Source: Obelidium mucronatum
Lineage: Eukaryota; Chytridiomycota; Chytridiomycetes; Chytridiales; Chytriomycetaceae
Assembly (NCBI GenBank): GCA_025765595.1
Contig: JAIVFH010000010.1
Location: 248,001 to 312,000, forward strand
Length of the DNA stretch: 64,000 bases
Direction of reading: 5' to 3'
Positions 12,456-22,624 of the stretch are shown in pieces (the first letter of the stretch is position 1; each line of letters starts with the position of its first letter). The position numbers and the translations under genes were made by a program. The notes under the pieces were generated by a model. That model was not told the origin of the DNA and made no database searches. It worked only from the letters and a program-made list of their open reading frames with translations.

Positions 12456-13520
12456 ATGAGGCTCATCATGCCAACTACGGATTTCGTGCTTTTCCTTGCC
12501 ATTGCTGCGATTTCAATCAGTGCAAACTCGTGCCAGTAAGTGAGTGCTCTTTCTTAAGTAGAAGCTTTGACAGCTCCACTTAACACTCCTTTTAAAGGAT
12601 CACAAACATCATGACGATAGTCTTTGAGAATCAAGATTATGCAAAAGTAATTCGGGATCCATATTTCGGGAGTGTCTTGCCTCAGGCTGGAATGTTGTTG
12701 AGTGATATGAATGGCGAGATGCATCCCTCACAGCCAAACTATCTGGCAATGATTTCCGGATCTACACACCGAGTTTTTTACGATTTCAATGTGGATATCG
12801 AAGGAGTTAAGTCTTGCGGTCTCTGTTGGTCCTGGTCATACTTACACCTCAACAGAAAACCATCGTTGACCTTTTGGATGAAAGAAATCTGTCATGGAAG
12901 TCATACCAAGAATCGTGGCCAGGCGACTGTTTTTCGGGAGGCAGCAGGGATTCTTACGTTCGAAAACACAACCCCTTCATTTCCTTCAACAGCATTCGGA
13001 ACAATGCGACTCGATGCAATATGATTGTGGACGCGTCTGTATTGTATTCTGACATGCAAGCAGATTCGCTACCTAATTACATGTTTGTCACACCGGATAT
13101 GAATAACGATGGACATGATACTGGATTGGAATATGCGTCCAGGTGGTTGCAAGAGTTTTTGGAACCAAAACTGAAGGATCCTGTGTTTGCCAAGGTTTTT
13201 TTTCTAAAGTTGATACCTTTCAAATCTGCTTGAAACCTCATTTGTTTACTTTCCAGACACTCTTCTTTATCACGTTCGACGAATCAGAATCATACTTTGG
13301 AAACCATATCTGTAAGCTTGCTACTTCCAAGCATAATTCTTGGTTTAAATATTCATGTACATTACCAGATTCGATACTTTTAGGTCCTGGGATTGTGCCA
13401 GGTACTATTGATGATACAAAGTACAACCACTACTCTTTTCTTGCAACGGTGGAGTATTTATTTGGGCTAGGCAATCTAGAGCTGAACGATTCAAAAGCCA
13501 CGAGAATGCCGATATGTTGA
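12456..13520 (+). CDS. Secreted phosphoesterase (acid phosphatase / phospholipase C-like)
   Basis: The join 12456..12535,12598..12805,12856..13194,13257..13311,13384..13520 gives 272 residues in frame. A hydrophobic signal peptide (about residues 8-24, FVLFLAIAAISISANS) predicts secretion. The family core is clear: TIVFENQDY, SQPNYLAMISGSTH, a D-x-L-D-E-R block, YMFVTPDMNNDGHD, FFITFDESES, and NHYSFLATVEYLFGLG near the end. These are the metal-binding and substrate motifs of PF04185-type phosphoesterases. It is divergent from the isochorismatase gene, with 195 bases between the starts. Confidence 0.85.
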
Positions 13521-13551
13521 AAGATTGAGACAACAAAAAAAACAAACTCAA

Positions 13552-15045
13552 ATGACTTTCTTTGTTTTGACTACTCATCCCACCCGCGGTACTGTTGTAG
13601 TCGCCGCGAACGATCTTTTACCAAAGACCTGCGTTGCAATTGAAACGCCACTTGTGGTGTTCCGTTTCGAGTCCACCGAAAAACGGCCAGCTGCTATTAT
13701 TCCTTTCTGCGATGCACCAGCCTGGAACTGCTACCAACAATACCTGCTTCTCGCCCCTGAAGTCCAAACCAAACTCCTTGAGTTCTACGTCGATATGCAT
13801 TGTCCGAAAGCCGAGGCGCGGCGTTCAATCTTTTCTGCTGCTCCACCTGGCCTCTTTGATTCAGAACTCGTTATTCGCCTTGTGATGGTACTTGAATTCA
13901 ACGCTTTCGGAATCAAAAACATTGGCCTTGCGTTATATTCCATTGTTGGGAAACTTTCACACTCCTGTCGGCCAAATTGTTTCTGGTTCACAGAAGGTGA
14001 AAACATTCGTATTCAGGTTGTCAACCACATCAAAACGGGCCAAGAGCTCACTATTGATTACGAAGCCTCCAGAAGTCAGACACTGCCGATTCAGTTCCGT
14101 AGATCGTATTTGCTCCGCTCCAAGGGATTCACGTGCATGTGCCCGCGTTGCTCCGCCACCTTTGACGATACTCGCCCGTTTTATTGCATCAAAGCGCCAA
14201 AGTGTTCTGGAATCCATTACAAAAGCAATCACCATCCCACCAACTTTCTTTTAACTTCTTGCAACAAGTGCCACTACGAACCAACAGAGAAAGAAACTAT
14301 CTCGATTCAAGATGAAGAGCGCTTGCTACTTATCCAAACCACTCAGCGTAAAAAAGTAGACCCCAACCCCCACCACCAGCTTAATATCAACCTCACAAAC
14401 GTAACCAAAGAATTGAAACCACCCCATCCCCATCATTACTTGGCTCAAGATTATTGGTCTGTGAAATTGCTTGATGCTCAAAAGAATGTTTGTGAAGTGT
14501 CACAACTGACCTTGTTTTTGAAATCGAAAGTGGAATGCTTGCAAACGATTGTTCCTTACGCGTGTGAAGAGACAGCTCGAGAGCTAGAAGATCTTGGAGA
14601 TTCTTTGGGAGATGATGATGCGAGTACTGGTTTCTGTGCGGTAACTCCCTTTGGATCAAAAACATTTCCTGGTAACCTCAAACTGACTGTGATGGGTGAA
14701 CGACGCAAATTTCAAGTTCATGGAAGAATTCCAACCATGAAAGACTTGAAGGAAGCTCAGAAAGTGTACCGCGAGACCCTTGTTATGTTTGGTGTGTTGC
14801 GGGGAGATACAAGCCCTGCTGTTGGAAATGTTTCAAACAAACTCTTGGAAGTTCAAAAGAAGCTCAGCTGGTATGAAGATGTGGTACTTCCATTGCAGGT
14901 GTGCTGCTTGTGTGGGCATATTTGCGATTCAAAGAGAGGAGAGGCTCCAATGAAGAACTGTGGAAAGTGTCACAAGGTGTCTTACTGCTGTGTGGAGCAT
15001 CAGAGCGCGCAGTGGCGAATCCACAAGAAGCATTGTATTTTGTAG
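13552..15045 (+). CDS. SET-domain protein with C-terminal MYND zinc finger, copy 1
   Basis: 497 residues, intronless. The N-terminal half is a SET domain: FNAFG near residue 118, GKLSHSCRPNCFW (the N-H-S-C-x-P-N type motif), ELTIDYEA, then a post-SET cysteine cluster CMCPRCSATFDD. After a region with another CxxC pair, the C-terminus carries a MYND-type finger (CCLCGHICD, NCGKCHKVSYCC, HQSAQWRIHKKHC). In SMYD proteins the MYND finger is inserted in the SET domain; here it follows it. Probable lysine methyltransferase; the substrate is unknown. The start is chosen because it aligns with the ATG of copy 2; an upstream extension to 13525 has no ATG. Confidence 0.85.
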   Translation: MTFFVLTTHPTRGTVVVAANDLLPKTCVAIETPLVVFRFESTEKRPAAIIPFCDAPAWNCYQQYLLLAPEVQTKLLEFYVDMHCPKAEARRSIFSAAPPGLFDSELVIRLVMVLEFNAFGIKNIGLALYSIVGKLSHSCRPNCFWFTEGENIRIQVVNHIKTGQELTIDYEASRSQTLPIQFRRSYLLRSKGFTCMCPRCSATFDDTRPFYCIKAPKCSGIHYKSNHHPTNFLLTSCNKCHYEPTEKETISIQDEERLLLIQTTQRKKVDPNPHHQLNINLTNVTKELKPPHPHHYLAQDYWSVKLLDAQKNVCEVSQLTLFLKSKVECLQTIVPYACEETARELEDLGDSLGDDDASTGFCAVTPFGSKTFPGNLKLTVMGERRKFQVHGRIPTMKDLKEAQKVYRETLVMFGVLRGDTSPAVGNVSNKLLEVQKKLSWYEDVVLPLQVCCLCGHICDSKRGEAPMKNCGKCHKVSYCCVEHQSAQWRIHKKHCIL

Positions 15046-15178
15046 TTGTCGGCATCAAGAAGAAAGGCGAAAAAGTAAGAAGAAGTTTGCGTTTATGAGG
15101 AATGAAATCAAAGGCACGTGATTTACACTTGTTTGTTAATTGTGGGAAAACGCTGGTTTTTGGTGAAAAAGAAACCTA

Positions 15179-16687
15179 ATGACTTGCTTTGTTTTGACCA
15201 CTCATCCCACCCGCAATACTGTTGTAGTCGCCGCCAGCAACCTCTTCCCTAAGACCTGCGTTGCAATTGAAACACCACTTGTCGTTTTCCGTTGTGACCC
15301 CACTGAAAGACAGCCAGCAGCTTTTAGTCCTTTCTGCCATGCATCCACCTGGAACTGTTATCTACAATACCTGCTTCTCCCTCCCAATATCCAAGATCAA
15401 CTTCTTGACTTCTACTGCGATATTCACAGCCCCAAAGCCGAGATTCAGCGGTATTTGTTCTCTCAAGTTCCACCCTCTGCTCACCTTGAACACGAATTTG
15501 ATTCGGAACTCTTTATTCGCGTGTCAATGCTAATTGAATTCAATGCTTTTGCAAACCATGATGGAGATTTTGCACTCTATTCGTTGATGGGAAAGCTTTC
15601 ACACTCGTGTCGGCCCAATTGTCATTGGTGGCCAGAAGCCGGCAAAATGCGTGTTCAAGTTATTGATTACATTACCGCTGGTGAAGAGCTCACTATTGAT
15701 TACGAAGCCTCCAGAAGTCAGACACAGCCGATTCAGTTCCGTAGACCCTATTTGCTCCGCTCCAAAGGTTTCACCTGCATGTGCCCGCGTTGCTCCGCCA
15801 CCTTTGACGATACTCGCCCGTTTTATTGCATCAAAGCGCCAAAGTGTTCTGGAATCCATTACAAAAGCAATCACCATCCCACCAACTTTCTTTTAACTTC
15901 TTGCAACAAGTGCCACTACGAACCAACAGAGAAAGAAACCATCTCGATTCAAGATGAAGAACGCTTGCTGCTTGTCCAAACCACTCAGCGTAAAAAAGTA
16001 GACCCCAACCCCCACCACCAGCTTAACGTCAACCTCACAAACGTAACCAAAGAATTGAAACAACCCCATCCCCATCATTACTTGGCTCAAGATTATTGGT
16101 CTGTGAAATTGCTTGATGCTCAAAAGCATGTTTGTGAAGTGTCACAACTGACCTTGTTTTTGAAATCGAAAGTGGAATGCTTGCAATCGATTGTTCCTTA
16201 CGCGTGTGAAGAAACAGCTCGAGAGCTAGAAGACCTTGGAGATTCTTTGGGAGATGATGATGCGAGTACTGGTTTCTGTGCGGTAACTCCCTTTGGATCA
16301 AAAACATTTCCTGGTAACCTCAAACTGACTGTGATGGGTGAACGACGCAAATTTCAAGTTCATGGAAGAATTCCAACCATGAAAGACTTGAAGGAAGCTC
16401 AGAAAGTGTACCGCGAGACCCTCGTTATGTTTGGTGTGTTGCGGGGAGATACAAGCCCTGTTGTAGGAAATGTTTCAAACAAACTTTTGGAAGTTCAAAA
16501 GAAGCTCAACTGGAATGAAGATGTGGTACTTCCATTGCAGGTGTGCTGCTTGTGTGGGCATATTTGCGATTCAAAGAGAGGAGAGGCCCCAATGAAGAAC
16601 TGTGGAAAGTGTCGCAAGGTGTCTTACTGCTGTGTGGAGCATCAACGTGCACAGTGGAAAATCCACAAGAAGCATTGTATTCCGTAG
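15179..16687 (+). CDS. SET-domain protein with C-terminal MYND zinc finger, copy 2
   Basis: 502 residues, intronless, 133 bases after copy 1 and in the same orientation. The architecture is the same: SET with GKLSHSCRPNCHW and ELTIDYEA, post-SET CMCPRCSATFDD, and a C-terminal MYND finger ending in HKKHCIP. The first 170 or so residues differ from copy 1 at many positions. From ELTIDYEA onward the two are nearly identical at DNA level, with only scattered substitutions through to the stop. That contrast points to gene conversion or strong local homogenisation of the 3' two-thirds. A broken third copy lies at 56640-56925. Confidence 0.85.
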   Translation: MTCFVLTTHPTRNTVVVAASNLFPKTCVAIETPLVVFRCDPTERQPAAFSPFCHASTWNCYLQYLLLPPNIQDQLLDFYCDIHSPKAEIQRYLFSQVPPSAHLEHEFDSELFIRVSMLIEFNAFANHDGDFALYSLMGKLSHSCRPNCHWWPEAGKMRVQVIDYITAGEELTIDYEASRSQTQPIQFRRPYLLRSKGFTCMCPRCSATFDDTRPFYCIKAPKCSGIHYKSNHHPTNFLLTSCNKCHYEPTEKETISIQDEERLLLVQTTQRKKVDPNPHHQLNVNLTNVTKELKQPHPHHYLAQDYWSVKLLDAQKHVCEVSQLTLFLKSKVECLQSIVPYACEETARELEDLGDSLGDDDASTGFCAVTPFGSKTFPGNLKLTVMGERRKFQVHGRIPTMKDLKEAQKVYRETLVMFGVLRGDTSPVVGNVSNKLLEVQKKLNWNEDVVLPLQVCCLCGHICDSKRGEAPMKNCGKCRKVSYCCVEHQRAQWKIHKKHCIP

Positions 16688-16841
16688 TTTTTTGCATTGA
16701 GGAGAAAGGCAGCTGCCAAGAAAAGAAAGAATTGTTTGCATTTATGTGGAATAAAAGTCACGTGACTCCACCAATGAGTGTGTGATTGCGGGATAACAGC
16801 CGTTTATTGCGAATAGAGGGGAGTGTGTACATAGAAGAGGG

Positions 16842-17195
16842 CTAGTTGTCGTTCTGGATGCCCCTGTCGAAGTTCCTGAAGAACGGAATCAGACTCGCCA
16901 CTGTGCCCACTATCGACACCGGCAGGAACGCCCACAGTTCCTTTCCCCGCCCCATGATTTCGTCAATGTACGCCGGATCGTACGTCGACGCCGCCGTTGT
17001 TGCCGCCGCCGCCGCCGTCGCCGAAGTCGCCGAAGCCGTTGAAGTCGCCGCCGCTGCGCCGGAAGCGGAAGCGGAGCCGGAAGCGGCCGCCGCCGCCGTT
17101 GTTCCGGCGCTTCCGCTTCCGGCCGACGTCGCTGCGTCCTGCGCCGCCGCCGCTGCCGCAAGAAGAAGAAGTAGAAGTGAAGAAGGCGCTCGCAT
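16842..17195 (-). CDS. Small Ala/Ser-rich secreted or membrane protein
   Basis: About 117 residues from the ATG at 17195. It has a signal-peptide-like start (MRAPSSLLLLLLAAAAAAQD), a low-complexity Ala/Ser/Thr/Gly stretch, a short segment YDPAYIDEIMGRGKELW and a C-terminal hydrophobic helix (AFLPVSIVGTVASLIPFF) followed by RNFDRGIQNDN. The coding sequence is extremely GC-rich. A longer frame to 17240 would precede the signal peptide and is less likely. No family recognised. Single-pass membrane anchoring or a tail-anchored topology is inferred from hydrophobicity only. Confidence 0.55.
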   Translation of the reverse strand: MRAPSSLLLLLLAAAAAAQDAATSAGSGSAGTTAAAAASGSASASGAAAATSTASATSATAAAAATTAASTYDPAYIDEIMGRGKELWAFLPVSIVGTVASLIPFFRNFDRGIQNDN

Positions 17196-17432
17196 TTGTT
17201 GCAAAATTAAATCGAAACAATTCCAATAAAGAGGGACCAAGCCCGCTTAAGTAAAGCGCCACTGTCTCTCTGCTTGACGTGCCGCCAATCAACTGGAGTC
17301 GCTGGGCGGCATGCACAAATTGAAGTAAGGCAATCTGTTCAAGAATCAAGAGAATCTGACGTAAAAAAATGTTCCGTCCCGTCACTGCTGAGAAAGTCCC
17401 GCTGATCACACTCGACGATGCAACTCTTCTCA

Positions 17433-17440
17433 TTGCTGAA
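17433..17440. repeat. Left target-site duplication of hAT-like element
   Basis: TTGCTGAA immediately before the left terminus, identical to 19020-19027. It lies inside codons 22-24 of the disrupted gene. Confidence 0.85.
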
Positions 17441-18882
17441 TAGGGATGGGGATTGGGCACCTGATCAGGTTTTAGTACCAGGTAAACCTGGTCATGTGAC
17501 CTTGCCAGGTTTTGTTTTGGGTCAAACCTGGACCCAAACCTGATATACAAAAAAAAAATAGACTCTGCCGGGGATCGAACTAAGAACCATCGTGGCTTCT
17601 GAGCGCACACAGAGACTACACTATTTACACCTTACTAGCCTTTACAATTCAATATAAACTGTTTAACTACTCCGCTGATTAGAAGACCCAGCAGCAAATT
17701 AAATCCCAAACTAAATCTATTAAAGACAATTTAAATTGTAGTCAATTCTAACTTCTAAGCAGAATGTAAGAAACCATAGTGTCGAAATCTTCTTTATTTC
17801 AATCGATAAAAAACGGAAACTTAACAGATTTAATCATGACAATTATCTGAGGAGATGCTGTTGGTGTAGAGACAATAAAAGCTTGATTGGCAAATGTTGT
17901 CTGTGAAGCGGTATACCAAAACCCCACATCTCCACCAAAACAAGCGGCAGCCCAACCAAACTTTACGAAATCCATAAGAATGCTGTCGAAAAAATATTGG
18001 GAGCAGCTGAGGACTTAAGTACAATACCTGTGGTGTGTAGACGTAAGAAATTGATTACTCAAAGAGCAGACACAATAAATTCACCAAACAACAACGAACG
18101 TCATCTTTATCCTTATAAGATCCCGTCGTTTACTCGGTCGAATTTTAACGTTGCTGGTTTCGTACTTTGATGTTTGGCTGGAATGGGGACCCATCCGACA
18201 CTTGCAGTGATTAGTAAATATTTTAATATGATATAGAAGCAGTTTTTACATGATTGGGAGGACTGGGGGTTTCGCTTCTGTCATCTTGAAACGACCAATA
18301 AATAAAAACCGACTTTTCCGAACTGTAGCACATAGAAAAAAATAGTGCAATTAGCAAAATGATTAATATATGTAAGAGCATCAGCAGAAAATATTAGGCA
18401 AATACGTATTGTGGTTTTGCCATCTTAGCAGGCAGATCGTTGACTCCTAAACCAGACAACTTGACAATGCCACGCAAGGAGCAGCTGAATAAAAACAAGT
18501 CAAACTAATAAAACGAGACTAATATTCGAAACTTACTGTAAAGCTGCTCAGTTATGGCAAGGCGGGCCGGAGTATTCCTGATCGCAAAAGTTGTTTTCCA
18601 AGTCTTTGCATCGTCTATTTAGACTATTTGACATACTCAGCAGGAATATCAATCGATTGCCAAGACAAGGAATTGATTCTTTCGGAGAGTTAGAGGTTGT
18701 TGGAGGACTGTATTCCGAGATGCGTGTTTGTTAATTGTCAGTTTTCTAGAACAATTAAGTCTTCTCCCACACAAAAAAGACACAATTCCATGACTACTAA
18801 ATATGCTTGTTTTTATATGTAATAGGCTTTATTTGGGTTTAGGTTTGCAGTCTCTTAGCCATGTCGTTGACCCAGACTTCAC

Positions 18883-18916
<34 letters not shown>

Positions 18917-19019
18917 ACCTGACCCACAACTGGGAGACCAGGTCTGACCCTTGGTCGACCAGGTAAACCCGATGACTCATACCTGCAGGTACCGGGTTTT
19001 CACCAGGTACCCATCCCTA
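17441..19019. mobile_element. hAT-like non-autonomous DNA transposon, 1,579 bp
   Basis: The ends are inverted: TAGGGATGGG on the left and CCCATCCCTA on the right. They are flanked by an exact 8-bp direct repeat, TTGCTGAA, at 17433-17440 and 19020-19027. An 8-bp duplication with termini of the form (C/T)A(A/G)NG is the hallmark of the hAT superfamily. Both subterminal regions hold many ACCTGGT/ACCAGGT words in both orientations, as expected for transposase binding sites. No ORF inside resembles a transposase (the longest is about 65 codons), so the copy is non-autonomous. It also contains a tRNA-3'-end-like stretch near 17565-17605 and a run of 31 C at 18884-18914. Confidence 0.85.
18884..18914. 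repeat. 31-base poly(C) tract
   Basis: An uninterrupted run of 31 C inside the hAT-like element, near its right subterminal region. Runs this long are unstable and hard to sequence, so the printed length should be treated as approximate. Confidence 0.9.
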
Positions 19020-19027
19020 TTGCTGAA
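19020..19027. repeat. Right target-site duplication of hAT-like element
   Basis: TTGCTGAA directly after the right terminus. The host frame resumes at 19028. Confidence 0.85.
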
Positions 19028-20251
19028 AAAGAATCCAGAAAGACTGTGGCGCAGGCAAAGAGTCGCATCGTGGGCGGAACAATCAACCTGATGCTGCTAT
19101 CGCCAATGGCTGTCTACGGAATTGCAAAGAGCGCAAAGGTCTCGCGAAGAGAATACTGGTCTCACGATGAGTTGATCAAAGAGATTGAGCGAAGGAAGCT
19201 TAATGTCTTGCCCAAGGTGTGTGCTTGTGTCTTTTTGAAATCATTATTAACAAGCAGTGTTCTTTCACGCTCAGACCATAGATGAATCGAATGCGGCGCT
19301 GGTTGGAGGACAGGTCGTTGCTGTTGCTTTAGGTCACACTCTTGGTCCTCTTGTCGCAGGAGGTGTCGTCGGTGCTGCTGCGAGTGGTGAGCCTAAACTG
19401 TATCAAGTCTTCCTACTAACCCGATCGCATTTTTCAGGTGCTGCATCCAAAATGACCCATTTTGCCGTTACAAAGGTTGCCGATAGCGCTGTTGAAACCG
19501 CCACTGTTGCTGCCGCAGGAAAAGCTAGTGAAGCAATCGCGTCAAAATACTCGGCTGGCCCGGAACCAGTTTATACTGTCCCTGAATCAAATATACTTAC
19601 CGCGACCAGCCATTTAGGGGGGACCTGGAGTGGTTTTGGGCAATCCGAGATTGAAAGTGAGACTGATGCAGCAGAAAACCAGAAACCCACTGTTGGTGGA
19701 ATCAAAGGGCTTGTGAACATTGCGTCGGCTCATTTCTCTCATACCTCTGAAGCCATCAAAAGCGCTGCCTCATCTTCCACTCCTTTAAAGACGCTGGTAT
19801 CTGGCCTGTCGAACTCAGTATCAACCACAGCATCTGCTGTTGTCACAGTCGTCACTGGAAAGGGTGCTGATGCCGTCAAGGAAGATTTCGCGGTTCCAAT
19901 CAAATATAGAATGAAGTTTGATTTGATCATTACGGGGGTTAAAGTCTCTGGAAAGAATCTTGTTGACGATTTGACTGTTTCTGGAAAATGCCACGAGTCT
20001 GGAACGTCGATTGAATGGACTGAAACTATCCCCAAAAGCGAAGGAAGTGCTGATGAGGATTTGTCTGTTTCATATCACGCCAAGATTAAGGGAGGGCAAA
20101 TGCATGGATCATGGATAGCCACAGATGGAAGAAAAGGGACCTTTGTCTTGTCTCATCTTTAAAGAGGTTTTTTGGATTGAATATCGATACTTTCAATAGA
20201 ATTGCTTGAATAGTTGCTTGATGGTTTCTTGTTAAAAATCAAGCATTGAAC

Positions 20252-21457
20252 ATGTTTCGACCAGTCACCGCCGACAGAGTGCCTCTTGTTACTTTGGACG
20301 ATGCCACCCTTCTTCAAGCTGAAAAAGACACTCGCAAGACGGTTGCTCAAGCAAAGAGCCGTATCATTGGTGGCGGAGTAAACCTGTTGCTGTTGAGTCC
20401 CATGGCTGTCTTCAGCATCGCAAAGAGTCACAAAGTCTCAAAACGAGAATATTGGTCTCATGAAGACTTGATGAAGGAGATCGAAAGGCGGAAGCTGACT
20501 GTGTTACCAAAGGCAAGCATTGTCAAGTTACGATCTCTTACTAATTTGTTTAAGACAGACTTTTGACGAATCCAATGCTGCATTGCTTGGCGGTCAAGTT
20601 GCTGCTATAGCCCTTGGTCATACTGTTGGGGGAATGGTTGGGGACGCTGTTGGCAGTTGAGTTTCTGGCCATATTAAACTTCACAAACTGACTGTTGGCT
20701 CGCAGCAAGTGTTTCTGCCGTATCCACCTACATTGCGTCTGAAGCAACAGACCACGCAGTTCAAGAGGCAACCATTACAGCATCAGGAAAAGTGACAGAT
20801 ACAATTGGTGGGAACAGTATTCCAAATCCTCAATCAGCCTATTCCCTCCCAGACACATCTTCCACTGCCACGAACCATTTATCCGGCACTTGGAGTGGTT
20901 TTGGCCAATCTGAAGTGGAGTCGAATACTCCAGAACCACCACCTTACAAACCAGACGAAAGCCCTAAACAAGAGAATATTCGTCCAGCTGGATTCAAGGG
21001 CCTTGTTGTCTCTGCCGTCAGCATTGCAGCTACTCATCTCTCATCCACCACGAATGCAATTAAAACCGCGGCTGCTTCCTCGACTCCCCTTCGCACTTTG
21101 GTTTCGGGGCTCTCGAATTCCGTTGTCACTACGGCTTCTGCTGTCGTAACCGTTGTGACTGCCGGAAAACCAGGTAGCACTGAAGTTATCAAGGAAGATT
21201 TCGCGGTCCCCATCAAGTACCGTATGAAGTTTGAGTTTGGCCTAACCGGTGTGGATGTGTCTGGAAAGAACTTGGTCGATGGGTTGGCTGTGACTGGAAA
21301 ATGTCATGAATCTGGAACTGTAATCCACTGGAGCGAATATGATAAGGAATCTGATTTGACAGTTTCTTATCAAGCAAAAGTTTCTGGAGGGCAAATGAAT
21401 GGGACTTGGAATGCTACTGATGGACGAAAGGGGACATTTGCATTGTCGCACTTGTAA
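20252..21457 (+). CDS. Paralogue 2 of an unknown family (intact)
   Basis: The join 20252..20512,20559..20655,20706..21457 gives 369 residues in frame. The N-terminus (MFRPVTADRVPLVTLDDATL) leads to a segment KREYWSHEDLMKEIERRK, then Gly/Ala-rich amphipathic stretches that could contact membranes (GGQVAAIALGHTVGGMVG). A Pro-rich linker follows, then a C-terminal module with GTWSGFGQSE, PIKYRMKFEFGLTGV and GGQMNGTWNATDGRKGTF. The last part alternates strand-like patterns and may be a beta-barrel. I do not recognise the family. Intron 1 begins with GC rather than GT; the position is fixed by the GT intron at the same codon in paralogue 1. Confidence 0.75.
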
Positions 21458-21633
21458 CTGTTGTTTTTTGTTTGATATAATATATTCCAAGTTAACGCTT
21501 TGTGATTGTCAGTTTTTTGTGCCACTCAGTCACATGATCGGGGGTATTGTGTTTTTTCATCTTATCTCGACCACTTCAAGCGACTTCACCGTTCAAACAA
21601 GTGCCATACCCCAAACCATCCGTCCGTCCATCC

Positions 21634-22467
21634 ATGGCTTCAACAAAGGATGTTTTCAGTGCTTCTCAGAACCCGTTCGAACATCTCCTACCACTCGAAT
21701 TGACGCGAGACATGTTCTCCTGGATCCACCCAAACAGAGTCCTTTACTTCCGCCGCCTCTCCAAAGGCTTTGACCTCCTTTTAACCACCGCACAATTCGC
21801 TCGTCTGAACCTGGATCGCTTTGTCCCACCCAGAGCCAATTTAGATAACAACACACACTCAAGAGAGCCCGCCGAGTTCGACATCCTCTATTTCCACTGG
21901 CCAGAAAAGTACCAAACCGTCTATTCGAACACGAATATGAAAGATTTGACGGAAATACATTGGACTCAATCGAATATCCTGGCGCCTCTCCCCAAAAACC
22001 TGTCGTGTCTACAAACGCTTACACATTTAAGCCTCCGGTACTGCGGTTTGCAGGGAAATATACCCAAAGAAATCATGAACATGTCTCAACTGGAGCATCT
22101 TGATTTGGACAACAACTTTCTGGACGGGGCTATTCCTGAAGAAATCGGGAATCTAGTTAATCTACGAAGCCTGGCGATGGGAGATAATAATCTGACGGGG
22201 AAGTTACCGATGCAGCTATGCAAACTAGAAAACCTGCAAGAGTTGTGTCTTTCAAATAACAGCCTGTCAGGTTCACTTCCTGAACAGATTGGAGATCTTT
22301 TGGCATTGAAAGAGCTGTATCTCTCGTATAACAACCTCTCGGGCTGCATTCCATACGAAATTGGGAAATGTAGGAAGTTGGAGAAGTTGTACTTGAATGG
22401 GAACAGTTTTATTGGGGAAATACCTCCTCCTATTATCCAAATCATATTCATGGGGTACACGTTTTAA
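21634..22467 (+). CDS. F-box-like / leucine-rich-repeat protein
   Basis: 277 residues, one exon. Residues 10-45 (FEHLLPLELTRDMFSWIHP... RVLYFRRLSKGF) resemble an F-box-type helix set. From about residue 110 there are some six LRRs of the plant-like type with N-N-x-L-x-G-x-I/L-P spacing (for example NNFLDGAIPEEIGNL and NNSLSGSLPEQIGDL). A substrate adaptor for SCF-type ubiquitin ligases is one possibility; a simple scaffold is another. The ATG at 21634 is the first in frame; the frame extends upstream without an ATG. Confidence 0.75.
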   Translation: MASTKDVFSASQNPFEHLLPLELTRDMFSWIHPNRVLYFRRLSKGFDLLLTTAQFARLNLDRFVPPRANLDNNTHSREPAEFDILYFHWPEKYQTVYSNTNMKDLTEIHWTQSNILAPLPKNLSCLQTLTHLSLRYCGLQGNIPKEIMNMSQLEHLDLDNNFLDGAIPEEIGNLVNLRSLAMGDNNLTGKLPMQLCKLENLQELCLSNNSLSGSLPEQIGDLLALKELYLSYNNLSGCIPYEIGKCRKLEKLYLNGNSFIGEIPPPIIQIIFMGYTF

Positions 22468-22615
22468 GCAAATATATGAAAACTTGGCTTACGAACAAAC
22501 ACTGACAAATTCGGTGAAAATTAATTCTTCTTCGTGGGGATTTTGATTCGCAAGCATAAGTGCGCCACCCTTCTTTTTTTTTGGGGTACGTCAGCCGAAA
22601 ATTCTGAAACAACGT

Positions 22616-22624
22616 TATATAAAT
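22616..22624 (+). promoter_or_regulatory. TATA box of the secreted repeat-protein gene
   Basis: TATATAAAT lies 54 bases before the ATG at 22679. It is a clean match to a eukaryotic TATA element, and most genes in the window lack one. This suggests regulated or strong expression of the secreted product. Confidence 0.5.

Larger units (their letters stand above)
17369..20162 (+). pseudogene. Paralogue 1 of an unknown family, split by a hAT-like element
   Basis: The first 24 codons (17369-17440, MFRPVTAEKVPLITLDDATL...) match the start of the gene at 20252. They run straight into a TAG that is the first triplet of the inserted element. Homology resumes at 19028 after the duplicated target site, in the correct frame. 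It continues through exons ending at 19216, 19275-19386 and 19438-20162, with introns at the same positions as in paralogue 2. Without the insertion the frame would be continuous, so the disruption appears recent. The 3' part ends in a conserved module with a GTWSGFGQSE block and a C-terminus DGRKGTFVLSHL. Function unknown. It might still be expressed as an N-terminally truncated product. Confidence 0.75.

Noticed and set aside
17830..18024. 64-residue ORF inside the hAT-like element
   Set aside because: No transposase motif and no length beyond chance; treated as non-coding filler of the element.
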